In this document: positions 1 to 7,628 of the stretch, piece by piece | Layout of the letters: every line of letters starts with the position of its first letter | How positions within the stretch are numbered: position 1 is the first letter of the stretch | Assembly (NCBI GenBank): GCA_020632475.1 | Contig: JACKFM010000001.1 | Span: forward strand, 682,001-746,000 | Direction: 5' to 3' | Source of the DNA: Candidatus Omnitrophota bacterium | Lineage (GTDB): Bacteria; Omnitrophota; Omnitrophia; Omnitrophales; Aquincolibacteriaceae | DNA length: 64,000 nucleotides | Position numbers and translations under genes: made by a program | Notes under the pieces: model-generated | Told to the model about the DNA's origin: nothing | Databases searched by the model: none | The model's input: the letters and a program-made list of their open reading frames with translations, nothing else

Positions 1-1
1 C

Positions 2-304
2 AAAAAAATTTATATTTTGGCCGCAAGTTTGGCCACACTCGGAACCGTAAGCGGGGTTGCAGGAGCGGCGCTTTTTCCCGCGGCTGCGGGAACCACGGCT
101 TCCGGCAGCGGTGCAGGCCTGGCCGCAGGAGTGGCTGTGACCGGTGCGGCAACGGCGGCAGCTTCGATTGCCTTGAATCAGGAGATTCCTGATGACTATG
201 TGCGCGAGCAGGAATCCCGGCTGCTTGAAATGCAGACTGACTTTTATCAGCGCTATGTTGCGCCGCATCAAATATCTCCGGTAGAATCAAATCGTTCGCA
301 ATGA
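2..304 (+). CDS. C-terminal part of a small Ala/Gly-rich membrane or secreted protein (5' end outside window)
   Basis: The frame is open from the window edge, so the true start lies upstream. An internal TTG at 17 has no ribosome site and falls inside what looks like a signal or membrane segment that begins KKIYILAAS at base 2. About 60 residues are almost entirely Ala, Gly, Thr, Ser and Val, a glycine-zipper-like composition. A polar tail of about 40 residues (around NQEIPDDY and EMQTDFYQRY) follows. I do not recognise the family. It ends 27 bases before the DUF4139-like gene on the same strand, so the two are probably cotranscribed envelope genes. Confidence 0.5.
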   Translation, partial: KKIYILAASLATLGTVSGVAGAALFPAAAGTTASGSGAGLAAGVAVTGAATAAASIALNQEIPDDYVREQESRLLEMQTDFYQRYVAPHQISPVESNRSQ

Positions 305-331
305 CGAATAAACAAATTACGAGGGGGCTCT

Positions 332-1786
332 ATGAAATGTGTTTTTAACTTTTCCAGGTTGAATACGATCAGTCTGATAGCTGCTTTTTGCATGGTTTGC
401 TTACAGCCGCTTTGGGCGGAAACGGTCTCGATCGAATGCCCGGTTGAAAACCGTTCGGCGATCCGCATGACGGTTTACTCCGGGGATTTGACGATGATTG
501 AAGAAACCCGTACGGCCGAGCTGGTTCAAGGCGATGGGGTTTTGCGTGTCACCGGCATTCCGACAACGGTTCTCCCTGAGACCGTTGCGATTGAAAGTCT
601 TTCCCAGGGTGAAGCCTTTTCAGTCTATGAGCAAAATTATGAGCACAATATTCTGACTCCTCAAAATCTTTTAGAGGCCTATACCGGAAAAGAAATCAAG
701 ATTCTTCAATGGAACGAGTATCAGGACCGCAAGGAGATCCTTTCGGCCCGTCTTTTATCCGCAGACGGACCTGTTTATGAAATCGACGGTCAAATTTATA
801 TCGGTTATCCGGGGCAGAAAGTGCTGCCGGGGATTCCTGAGGCCATGAATCTGAAACCGCAGTTTATCTGGCATTATCAGAATCCGGGTAAGACGCAGCA
901 GGATTTTAGTGTGTCCTACCTGGCCCGCGGACTCAGTTGGGGGACCGATTATGTATTGAATATTAAAGAAGATCAGAAAGCGGATCTGACCGCATGGGTG
1001 ACCGTGCATAATCAGAGCGGAGTGGAATATTCCGGCGTGGATTTAACCCTGATTGCCGGAGATCTGCACCGTGTGCCTCAGAATCGTGTGCAGCCGCGCA
1101 TGTTTAAAGCGGTTGCCTATAGCGAAGCCATGAGCGCCGGAGCAGATGTCAACTTTAATGAAGAGAGTTTTTCGGACTATCACCTTTATCATTTGCCCAG
1201 ACATGTGGATTTAGACAATTCATCGTCAAAGCAATTGAATCTTTATCGAATGGACGACATTCAAATTCAGCGTATCTACCGCGTGGAAGCGTCTTCGGGC
1301 TATTACCTGCAGCAATCTTCGGGTGGGGCGAATTCATCGGTACCGGTTCAGGTCATTTATAAACTGAACAATAATGAAGAAAGCGGAATGGGCCAGCCTC
1401 TTCCCGCCGGTGTTGTCCGGATATACAGTAAAGACGGAATGGGGCGCCGGCAATATGCCGGGGAAGACCGCATGGCCCAGACGGCTGTGGATGAAGAGGC
1501 TGAGATTCAGGCCGGAAACGCTTTTGATCTGGTTGCTGAAAAAGACCAGACGGATTATAAACAATTAAGCGCGAAGCTCTATCAGACCGCTTGGGAAATA
1601 CGATTGAAAAACCGGCTTGACCGGGATGTTGAGGTGGAATGGAATGAAAATTTATTTGGCAGTTGGACTGTTTTGGATAGTTCAGAGCCGTATGAGAAAA
1701 TAAAGTCCGATAAAATCCGATTTAGACTGAAAGTGCCGGCCAAGGGTACAGTGACAGCCCATTATCGGGTTCAAACCGGGTTATAA
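332..1786 (+). CDS. Secreted DUF4139-like protein
   Basis: The 484-residue product has a signal peptide (hydrophobic residues about 12-29, cleavage near LWA-ET). The body matches the DUF4139 pattern: an opening segment on 'unvarying' envelope properties (VYSGDLTMIEETRTAEL), then a block around EQNYEHNILTPQNLLEAY and a long beta-rich C-terminal half. Homologues are exported proteins of unknown function found in many Gram-negative bacteria. The ATG at 332 follows a strong GAGGGGG site (319-325). No catalytic motif is evident. The family assignment rests on my reading of conserved phrases and not on an alignment. Confidence 0.6.
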   Translation: MKCVFNFSRLNTISLIAAFCMVCLQPLWAETVSIECPVENRSAIRMTVYSGDLTMIEETRTAELVQGDGVLRVTGIPTTVLPETVAIESLSQGEAFSVYEQNYEHNILTPQNLLEAYTGKEIKILQWNEYQDRKEILSARLLSADGPVYEIDGQIYIGYPGQKVLPGIPEAMNLKPQFIWHYQNPGKTQQDFSVSYLARGLSWGTDYVLNIKEDQKADLTAWVTVHNQSGVEYSGVDLTLIAGDLHRVPQNRVQPRMFKAVAYSEAMSAGADVNFNEESFSDYHLYHLPRHVDLDNSSSKQLNLYRMDDIQIQRIYRVEASSGYYLQQSSGGANSSVPVQVIYKLNNNEESGMGQPLPAGVVRIYSKDGMGRRQYAGEDRMAQTAVDEEAEIQAGNAFDLVAEKDQTDYKQLSAKLYQTAWEIRLKNRLDRDVEVEWNENLFGSWTVLDSSEPYEKIKSDKIRFRLKVPAKGTVTAHYRVQTGL

Positions 1787-1815
1787 CACAATGCGATAAG
1801 TTATAACAAAACCGA

Positions 1816-1844
1816 TTGATTCCCAATTGGAAATACCTTACAAT
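1816..1844 (+). promoter_or_regulatory. Candidate sigma70-type promoter for the PKD-domain gene
   Basis: TTGATT (1816-1821) and TACAAT (1839-1844) are separated by exactly 17 bases in the 200-base gap before the PKD gene. Transcription would begin near 1851, giving a leader of about 135 bases. Only the sequence match supports this. Confidence 0.45.
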
Positions 1845-1986
1845 ATCATTTCTCTAATGCAGCCAGTAGCAAGTTCTTAATGAATCTACCCGAAGAACCT
1901 ACCCGGCTTATCGCACTTCTTTAACCATTTTTTTCGCAGCATCCATGTTAATAACAAAGACTAATCTTTAATTCGAGGAGACAAAA

Positions 1987-4473
1987 ATGAAAAAATTCAT
2001 CGCATGGTCTGGGCTTTTCTTTTTAATGTGCCTCGGTGTTGTTCCGGCGCCAGCAAAGGCATCGGAAATGCCGGCGGACGGTTACGGTTTTGAGTACTTC
2101 TATGTATTCGGAACTGAGGCCAAAAAAACAACCGGTGCTGAGGATAACGAGCAGACCGTGTTTATTGACGTTCCCGAAAATGCCGCAGGGGATGTTGTGG
2201 TTAATGTTTTTGATCCGGATACCTATAAAAAACCGGATGACCGCGGAAGATTCAGTTGGGATACAACGACGGTTTTTGAGCTTTACGGCAGCAAAAAACT
2301 GGATGACGCCACTTTTGCAGCCGGTGATAGTACCTATCACCAGAAGTTCTATACCTTTGGCCCCTATCCGAAGACTTCGGGACAAAAGGTGGGAAATCTC
2401 TATCGTTTTAAACTTTCGGCCCATACGACCGACGGAAATGACGGAAATCTTTTTAATGTCAATGTGAAGCCGGAATCTGCTGAAACCTATTCTGAGAATA
2501 TTACTTTCAGATTAATCGCCGGGCACGGGAATAAGATGTATTTTTATCCTGAAGTCCCGAAAGACACGGCTAAAATTTTTGTCGACAGTTATGATCTTGA
2601 CCCGACGGGCGGAAGCAGTGCACTTTATGACCCCAACAGCCGCAAACTTTATGATATTCAGAGTTCGGGCAGCGGTAAATGGCAGGAAACGATGGTGAAT
2701 CTTGAACCCGGTCCGGCCAGACGGCTTGTCTATGTGATTACCAAAGGATATCAGATTGCCGGCAATTCAGGTTTAAAAGTCCGTGATGCGAAAGGGGCTC
2801 TTTTACCGATTTATTTTAAAGGTCCCCGTGTCGATGTTCCTGCACCGATGAAAAAAATGGAACCCAAACAGGAGCCTGCACCCACGAACGCCTGTAATCG
2901 TTTTGTATTTGATGCCAGAAGTTCTTATGACCCCAATAATGACAAAATTACTTATATGTGGGACTTTGGTGATGGGTTTACAAGTGAAGAATCCGTGGTG
3001 ACCCATGATTATGCCAAAGGCGGTACCTATAAAGTGAAGTTAACGGTTTCTGATAATTCAGGGCTTGAATGTCAGACTTCCGAGACGGCGCAGATGGTGG
3101 ATGTCAATACACCTCCGCAAGCCGCCTTTTCGGGTCCGAGCAGCACCTGTACAGGGGCCACAATCAACTTTGATGCCAGTGCCACCAAAGACGATCAGCC
3201 CGCCAATCTGACCTATCAATGGTCTTTTGGTGATGGCACGACGGCCGAAGGAGCTTCGGTTAAAAAGACTTATAGTGAGGGTGGTGTTTATGACGTTGTT
3301 CTGACGGTTGATGACAATGCCGGAACCAGTTGTTCGGTGGATAGTATCCGTCAGAGCGTTAAAGTGAATGCTCCTCCGGTGGCTGAAGCCGGTGAAGATG
3401 TGACGCTCAACCTCAAAGACAGTCGTGATGATTACGTGGTTGTTTTTGACGGATCTAAATCCTACGACCTCAATAATGATCAGCTGAGCTATCGCTGGGA
3501 TTTTGGTGACGGCATGTCGGCTGAAGGACGCCGGGTGGAACACCGGTATGAGCAAGGTGGGCAATATACAGCCCGGTTGACCGTTGATGATAATTTCGGA
3601 TCGAGCTGTTCTGTCGATAGTGATAAAGTCAATATTAACCTTAACCGTGCTCCCATCGCAGTTGCAGGTAATCCTCAATCCGCCTGTGTCGGAAAAGAAC
3701 TGACCTTTGATGGGGGACAATCTTCCGGTGAAAAAGGTGAAACCTTGTCTTATCACTGGGATTTTGGCGACGGTTCGTCCGATAAAGGACAAGTCGTTAA
3801 ACACAGCTACAAGCAGGGTGGCGAGTACCCCGTCAACTTAGTTGTTGATGACGGTAAGAATACCCCCGTTTCCCAATCAATCGATATTGTCCCTGTTAAT
3901 ATTAACGCCGGACCCAAAGCCAGACTCGGGGGCGTTGAAAAAACATGTGTTGGGGATAAGATCTCTTTTGATGCATCAGCTTCGGATGATCCTGATGGAG
4001 ATAAACTCTCATATGCATGGGATTTTGGCGATGGCACCGTCACCAGCGGCGGAGCCAAGATGTCACATGAATATGACAAGGGCGGGAAATATCGTGTACA
4101 GGTAACCGTCGATGATGGAAAAGGATCTCCGTGTTCGGTTTCTACGACGAGAATAACCGTCATTGTCAATACTCCTCCGGTTGCAGATGCGGGACCGAAT
4201 CTGGTGTGTTGTGAAAAACATACATCCGCTTTTGACGGTTCCGGTTCAGGTGACGCCGACGGGGATAAGCTGTCTTATGCATGGGATTTTGGCGATGGTG
4301 CTAGTTCAACCGACGGTGCCCAAGTCAGTCATTCCTATGATCAGAGCGGCTCTTACCGTGTTGTTCTGACCGTTGATGATGGTTCAGGGACATCCTGCAG
4401 CAGTGCGTCGTCCAGCTTTGTGGCGGATGTAAATGCTAAGCCGGTGTCGGTCATTAAGTTTAAACAAGCCTAA
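1987..4473 (+). CDS. Secreted protein with six PKD domains
   Basis: The 828-residue product has a signal peptide (about residues 5-25, ending near PAKA). An N-terminal region of about 270 residues (about 28-290) resembles a beta-sandwich but I do not recognise it. Six consecutive PKD domains then fill the rest, each with the hallmark W[DS]FGDG and a closing LTVDD-type strand. PKD domains are Ig-like folds common in extracellular adhesins and glycan-binding or -degrading enzymes. Most repeats carry a cysteine near the start and another near the end (for example SCSVDS), suggesting one disulfide per domain. There is no catalytic domain and no PEP-CTERM tail, so a structural or adhesive surface role is likely. 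The start follows GAGGAG at 1975-1980. A strong terminator follows. Confidence 0.85.
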   Translation: MKKFIAWSGLFFLMCLGVVPAPAKASEMPADGYGFEYFYVFGTEAKKTTGAEDNEQTVFIDVPENAAGDVVVNVFDPDTYKKPDDRGRFSWDTTTVFELYGSKKLDDATFAAGDSTYHQKFYTFGPYPKTSGQKVGNLYRFKLSAHTTDGNDGNLFNVNVKPESAETYSENITFRLIAGHGNKMYFYPEVPKDTAKIFVDSYDLDPTGGSSALYDPNSRKLYDIQSSGSGKWQETMVNLEPGPARRLVYVITKGYQIAGNSGLKVRDAKGALLPIYFKGPRVDVPAPMKKMEPKQEPAPTNACNRFVFDARSSYDPNNDKITYMWDFGDGFTSEESVVTHDYAKGGTYKVKLTVSDNSGLECQTSETAQMVDVNTPPQAAFSGPSSTCTGATINFDASATKDDQPANLTYQWSFGDGTTAEGASVKKTYSEGGVYDVVLTVDDNAGTSCSVDSIRQSVKVNAPPVAEAGEDVTLNLKDSRDDYVVVFDGSKSYDLNNDQLSYRWDFGDGMSAEGRRVEHRYEQGGQYTARLTVDDNFGSSCSVDSDKVNINLNRAPIAVAGNPQSACVGKELTFDGGQSSGEKGETLSYHWDFGDGSSDKGQVVKHSYKQGGEYPVNLVVDDGKNTPVSQSIDIVPVNINAGPKARLGGVEKTCVGDKISFDASASDDPDGDKLSYAWDFGDGTVTSGGAKMSHEYDKGGKYRVQVTVDDGKGSPCSVSTTRITVIVNTPPVADAGPNLVCCEKHTSAFDGSGSGDADGDKLSYAWDFGDGASSTDGAQVSHSYDQSGSYRVVLTVDDGSGTSCSSASSSFVADVNAKPVSVIKFKQA

Positions 4474-4487
4474 GCATTTCTAAGTTT

Positions 4488-4526
4488 AAAAAGCCGGAGA
4501 GAGGAAAATTCTCTCTCCGGCTTTTT
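4488..4526 (+). terminator. Rho-independent terminator after the PKD gene
   Basis: A perfect 16-bp inverted repeat (4488-4503 with 4511-4526) has a 7-base loop and ends in five Ts. The A-run on the 5' side means it could also work on the other strand. It separates the PKD gene from the AsmA-like gene. Confidence 0.9.
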
Positions 4527-4554
4527 GACCAATCACCTCAATACAGAGATATCT

Positions 4555-5322
4555 ATGAGAATCATTGCTAAATTTCTCTTTACGCTCGTTATTGTCGCAG
4601 CCATTTTGTTTGCAGTTGTTTATGTTGCCGGAGCCCAGGTTCTTTCAGGTGTCTTATCCAGCAGTTTGGGTGTGCCCGTCAAAGTAGGAAGGATTCATCT
4701 CGCATCCGATTCGCTTGGAATTTATGGCTTTGAAATCAAGAATCCCAAAGGGTTTGGAGAGTCGACGCTTGCCAAAGTCCCTGAGTTTTCAATCCGTTTT
4801 CAGATAAAGGATATTTTGAATCGTAAGGTTCATATTGAAGATATCCGGCTTGATTTTGAAAAAATTGTGGTAGAGCGGAATGCCGAGGGACTGGTGAATC
4901 TGCTCCAGTTGAAGCCTGTAAAAGACATGCTTGAAGGCTCTCCTGAGCAGGATAAGCCAGCCGAAACGGATTCAGAACAGCCAGCAAAGAAACCTGAAAC
5001 TTCTCAGCCCTCACTGGAATTACAGATTGATCAGGTTGTCTTTAGTCTTGGGACGGCTAAATATATCGATCGAAGCTCCGGAGAGAATAATGTCGTGGTT
5101 AAAGAATTTCCGCTCGGAGTAGAGCATGCTGAATTACATGATGTGACTAATCCGAAAGATATTGTTTATCAAATAGTGTTAAAGGTTATGCAGAAGATTG
5201 GGTTGAATGCGTTAATGCCGGATTTAAACCAATGGTCGATGGCCTTTAAAGTGCAAGCCAAAGAGGGGATTACAAAAATTAAAGAAGGCGTGGGCGGTCT
5301 TCTTCAAAAGTTCAACTCATAA
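4555..5322 (+). CDS. AsmA-like inner-membrane-anchored protein
   Basis: The 255-residue product begins with a membrane helix (FLFTLVIVAAILFAVVYVA). It continues with an AsmA-type pattern: LGVPVKVGRIHL, LGIYGFEIKNP and a strand reading IEDIRLDFEKIVVERN. A Pro/Glu/Lys-rich linker lies at about residues 130-155. AsmA-family proteins sit in the periplasm and are linked to outer-membrane lipid homeostasis. This one is much shorter than classical AsmA (about 600 residues). I chose the ATG at 4555 because the earlier in-frame TTG (4525) lies inside the terminator stem. Confidence 0.6.
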   Translation: MRIIAKFLFTLVIVAAILFAVVYVAGAQVLSGVLSSSLGVPVKVGRIHLASDSLGIYGFEIKNPKGFGESTLAKVPEFSIRFQIKDILNRKVHIEDIRLDFEKIVVERNAEGLVNLLQLKPVKDMLEGSPEQDKPAETDSEQPAKKPETSQPSLELQIDQVVFSLGTAKYIDRSSGENNVVVKEFPLGVEHAELHDVTNPKDIVYQIVLKVMQKIGLNALMPDLNQWSMAFKVQAKEGITKIKEGVGGLLQKFNS

Positions 5323-5344
5323 TAGCCCTTTATGATTAAAACTG

Positions 5345-5369
5345 ATCCCCGCCCCAAAGTGTCGGGGAT
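5345..5369. repeat. Small hairpin, possible weak terminator
   Basis: ATCCCCG (5345-5351) pairs with CGGGGAT (5363-5369) around an 11-base loop, just after the AsmA-like gene. No T-tract follows, so it may be an mRNA-stabilising hairpin and not a terminator. Confidence 0.35.
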
Positions 5370-5440
5370 AAATTCGCACGGTGCACTTGACGTCACCCTT
5401 TAGGTTCCGTAAGTGCTGTGCTCATTTAAGGAGAATTAAG

Positions 5441-5818
5441 ATGAAAAATAAATTCCAGCTTTTTTTTCTGATCGCCTTAGTTTCATTAACGGCTTTCGGA
5501 TGCGGGAAGAAAGCAGATACGAATAAATCAATTGAAGATATTCAAAAAGAAGTTGCCTCAATGTCGACTGCCGATCTTGAGAAGACGGCACAGGCTTATG
5601 TGAAAGCGATTTCAGATCAGCGTGCTGAGCTTGAAAAAGTTAAAGCGGAATTAAAAACACTTTCGCCTAAAGATTTGCTCGGTGAAAAAGCCCAGAAAAT
5701 CAAAACTGAAATGGCCGATGTGACTACCGAGATGTCTGAACTTGCAAAGCGATATAACATCTATGCTTCTAAATTTCGTGAGATGGGTGGAGATGTTTCG
5801 AAAATCAAATTGAATTAA
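5441..5818 (+). CDS. Small probable lipoprotein with coiled-coil body
   Basis: The 125-residue product starts at the ATG at 5441 behind AAGGAG (5428-5433). A short signal sequence ends in SLTAFGC followed by GKKAD, which is lipobox-like, though the -3 position is Ala and not Leu. The rest is charged and helical (heptads through QRAELEKVKAELKTLS), predicting an alpha-helical periplasmic lipoprotein. I do not recognise a named family. It lies between a weak hairpin and a strong terminator, so it is probably a single-gene transcript. Confidence 0.6.
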   Translation: MKNKFQLFFLIALVSLTAFGCGKKADTNKSIEDIQKEVASMSTADLEKTAQAYVKAISDQRAELEKVKAELKTLSPKDLLGEKAQKIKTEMADVTTEMSELAKRYNIYASKFREMGGDVSKIKLN

Positions 5819-5841
5819 ATTTTGTAACGCCCGTTTTGATC

Positions 5842-5877
5842 AGGCCGGTCCTTTCTATCAGGACCGGCCTTTTTTTA
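5842..5877 (+). terminator. Rho-independent terminator after the lipoprotein gene
   Basis: A perfect 11-bp stem (AGGCCGGTCCT 5842-5852 with its complement 5860-5870) is followed by a run of seven Ts. A dispersed repeat begins immediately downstream. Confidence 0.9.
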
Positions 5878-5966
5878 TTGAGACTCAGACTTGTGACTGC
5901 CGGAACGTCAAGTTCCGAGGCGAAGTGCCGGAATCCCTGATACAAAGAGTCAGGGACAAGAGTCTC
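5878..5966. repeat. Dispersed intergenic repeat, copy 1
   Basis: This block, from TTGAGACTCAGACTT to ACAAGAGTCT, recurs with few changes at 49675-49760. The core at 5900-5930 is identical over 31 bases to 49694-49724. It contains two small hairpins: GGAAC-GTCAA-GTTCC (5902-5916) and a TCCCTGA/TCAGGGA pair (5934-5956). It follows directly on the terminator, as does the region containing the second copy. No ORF is supported. Confidence 0.75.
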
Positions 5967-6029
5967 TAAGCAAATAAATAGCATTTGCCAAGAGGTTCTA
6001 TGCGAAAGATGCTTGATTAGAAGCTCTAA

Positions 6030-7235
6030 TCATTTTGGTAGCGAGGCTTTATACAAAAAGCCATTACCTTTAAGACTGTAATGCCCAACGGCTCCGGGAA
6101 TAAGCAGGGCTCTTCCGCGTTTCAAAGAAATGATCTCACCGGATTGTTTGTTTGTGACATTGATTTCCCCCTGAAGGCAAAGAATAATTTCAACCGTATT
6201 GTGGGTTGAAAAAAAATGTGCGGTATCCTCTTGCAATGTGATCTCTGCCAGAGAAAATTCTTCGGCGCGGGAAAGATATTTTTTCTCGCCGCTTTCCGAT
6301 TTTTGAGGAGTTAATACCTCCGGGTATGATTCCGTAAAATGAGTGATTCTCAAAAGCTCGGGAGCATTGATGTGTTTGTGTGTAAGCCCGCAGCGAAGGA
6401 CATTATCGGAATTGGCCATGATTTCGACGGCTAAACCTTCTAAATAACAATGCAAAATACCGGATGCAAGCTCGACGGCTTCTTTGGGCTGCAACGTAAT
6501 CAAATTCAGAAAAAGAGGAGCCAGTACTCCAATATCATCCGGGTAGATTTTGCCTAGCCGTGTAACCCACTCATAGATGGGATCAGAACCGGAGTATTTT
6601 TTTGCAATTGCCAGTGTCCCTTGAATAATGTTTTTTCTTTCTTCGGTTTGCAAAGACCATAGTGTCTCAAAAAATATTCTAAGCCCTTCTTCCGTTTGAT
6701 TTTTTTCAAACAGATCCAGTATCGGGGCTATGAAAGGGGTCCGGACTTTATTAAAAAGCTGGATGATCTGAGAGAATTTTCTAAAACCCACAAGGGCTTG
6801 GAACGGAGTTAAGGCGCATATCATTTCAGGTTTATGAAAACGGTCTTTATAGCAGCGTTGGGGGGCGTTAAGCGGAATTTTTAATTTTTCCTCACGTTCA
6901 AAACCCTCCCGGGCTTGTGCTGTATTGGGGTGAGCCTGAATGGACAGAGGCGTTTCCACGGCCAGGATTTTAAATAGGAAAGGGAGATGCCCTTTGAATC
7001 TTTCGTGGCAAACTTTTCCTAATATGTCTTGCGGATAGAGGCGGATCACTTCATCCAACCCGGTCCATTTTTCCTCGAAATAGATCTGAGATGGGGCAAT
7101 AGGGTGGGTGCCTATCCATACTTCTGCCTGAGGTTGATCTGAGGGCACCGCTAAGTGCAGCAGCTCGGCAATGGCGGTTTTAGAGCCCCATTGATAATTC
7201 CGTATTTGATTCTTAAGAAGGCTGATACGATCCAT
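6030..7235 (-). CDS. manA: Mannose-6-phosphate isomerase, class I
   Basis: The 401-residue protein interconverts mannose-6-phosphate and fructose-6-phosphate, feeding GDP-mannose synthesis, which suits the exopolysaccharide genes downstream. Type I PMI zinc and active-site motifs are visible: IQAHP (residues 99-103), HKPEMI (134-139), and ANSDNVLRCGLTHKH in the second half. The cupin-like C-terminal domain is complete. Length is typical for the family. The ribosome site is weak. It stands alone on the minus strand, divergent from the SpoIIE-type gene. Confidence 0.92.
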   Translation of the reverse strand: MDRISLLKNQIRNYQWGSKTAIAELLHLAVPSDQPQAEVWIGTHPIAPSQIYFEEKWTGLDEVIRLYPQDILGKVCHERFKGHLPFLFKILAVETPLSIQAHPNTAQAREGFEREEKLKIPLNAPQRCYKDRFHKPEMICALTPFQALVGFRKFSQIIQLFNKVRTPFIAPILDLFEKNQTEEGLRIFFETLWSLQTEERKNIIQGTLAIAKKYSGSDPIYEWVTRLGKIYPDDIGVLAPLFLNLITLQPKEAVELASGILHCYLEGLAVEIMANSDNVLRCGLTHKHINAPELLRITHFTESYPEVLTPQKSESGEKKYLSRAEEFSLAEITLQEDTAHFFSTHNTVEIILCLQGEINVTNKQSGEIISLKRGRALLIPGAVGHYSLKGNGFLYKASLPK

Positions 7236-7628
7236 AATTTATCTTAACGTCATTTTTTTGAGATTCTTCTGTTTCGGAGAAGGAGGCATTCTAAATGATT
7301 CCCCGCCAGGCGTCTAAGGAATAATCCGCTTTTAATTTGAGTGATTTATTTCCCTCATTCCTCTCAAGTGGACTCAGAAAAAGAACATTGATTTGAGCCT
7401 TATGAGGATAGAAGCTGTTTTTATCCGTTTCTGTGGTTGACTATAGAATTCATTTACTTTGGCCGATACATGAGTGTTAACTTTTCCTGGGTGTAGTCTC
7501 TGCCTGGGAAAGATTTTGTGGCATTAAATCTTTATCATATCAATAAATAGTGGGTCCTTGACTGCTATATATTGATATATATTTATATTAATAATAATAC
7601 ATTTAATCTTTTTGATCTATGGTGATCT
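7236..7628. other. Divergent spacer between manA and the SpoIIE-type gene
   Basis: No gene is supported in these 393 bases. The last 80 are very AT-rich. TTGACT at 7558-7563 followed 16 bases later by TATTTA (7580-7585) is a possible promoter for the regulator gene. A near-palindrome, TTGATATA-TATT-TATATTAA, lies at 7572-7591. Confidence 0.4.

Noticed and set aside
2023..2424. 133-codon minus-strand open frame at the start of the PKD gene
   Set aside because: It is antisense to the signal peptide and N-terminal domain of an evident gene and shows no recognisable features.
3058..3804. 248-codon open frame on the minus strand inside the PKD gene
   Set aside because: It is antisense to well-formed PKD repeats, has no ribosome site and its product has no recognisable domain. 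Repeated coding sequence commonly leaves antisense frames open.
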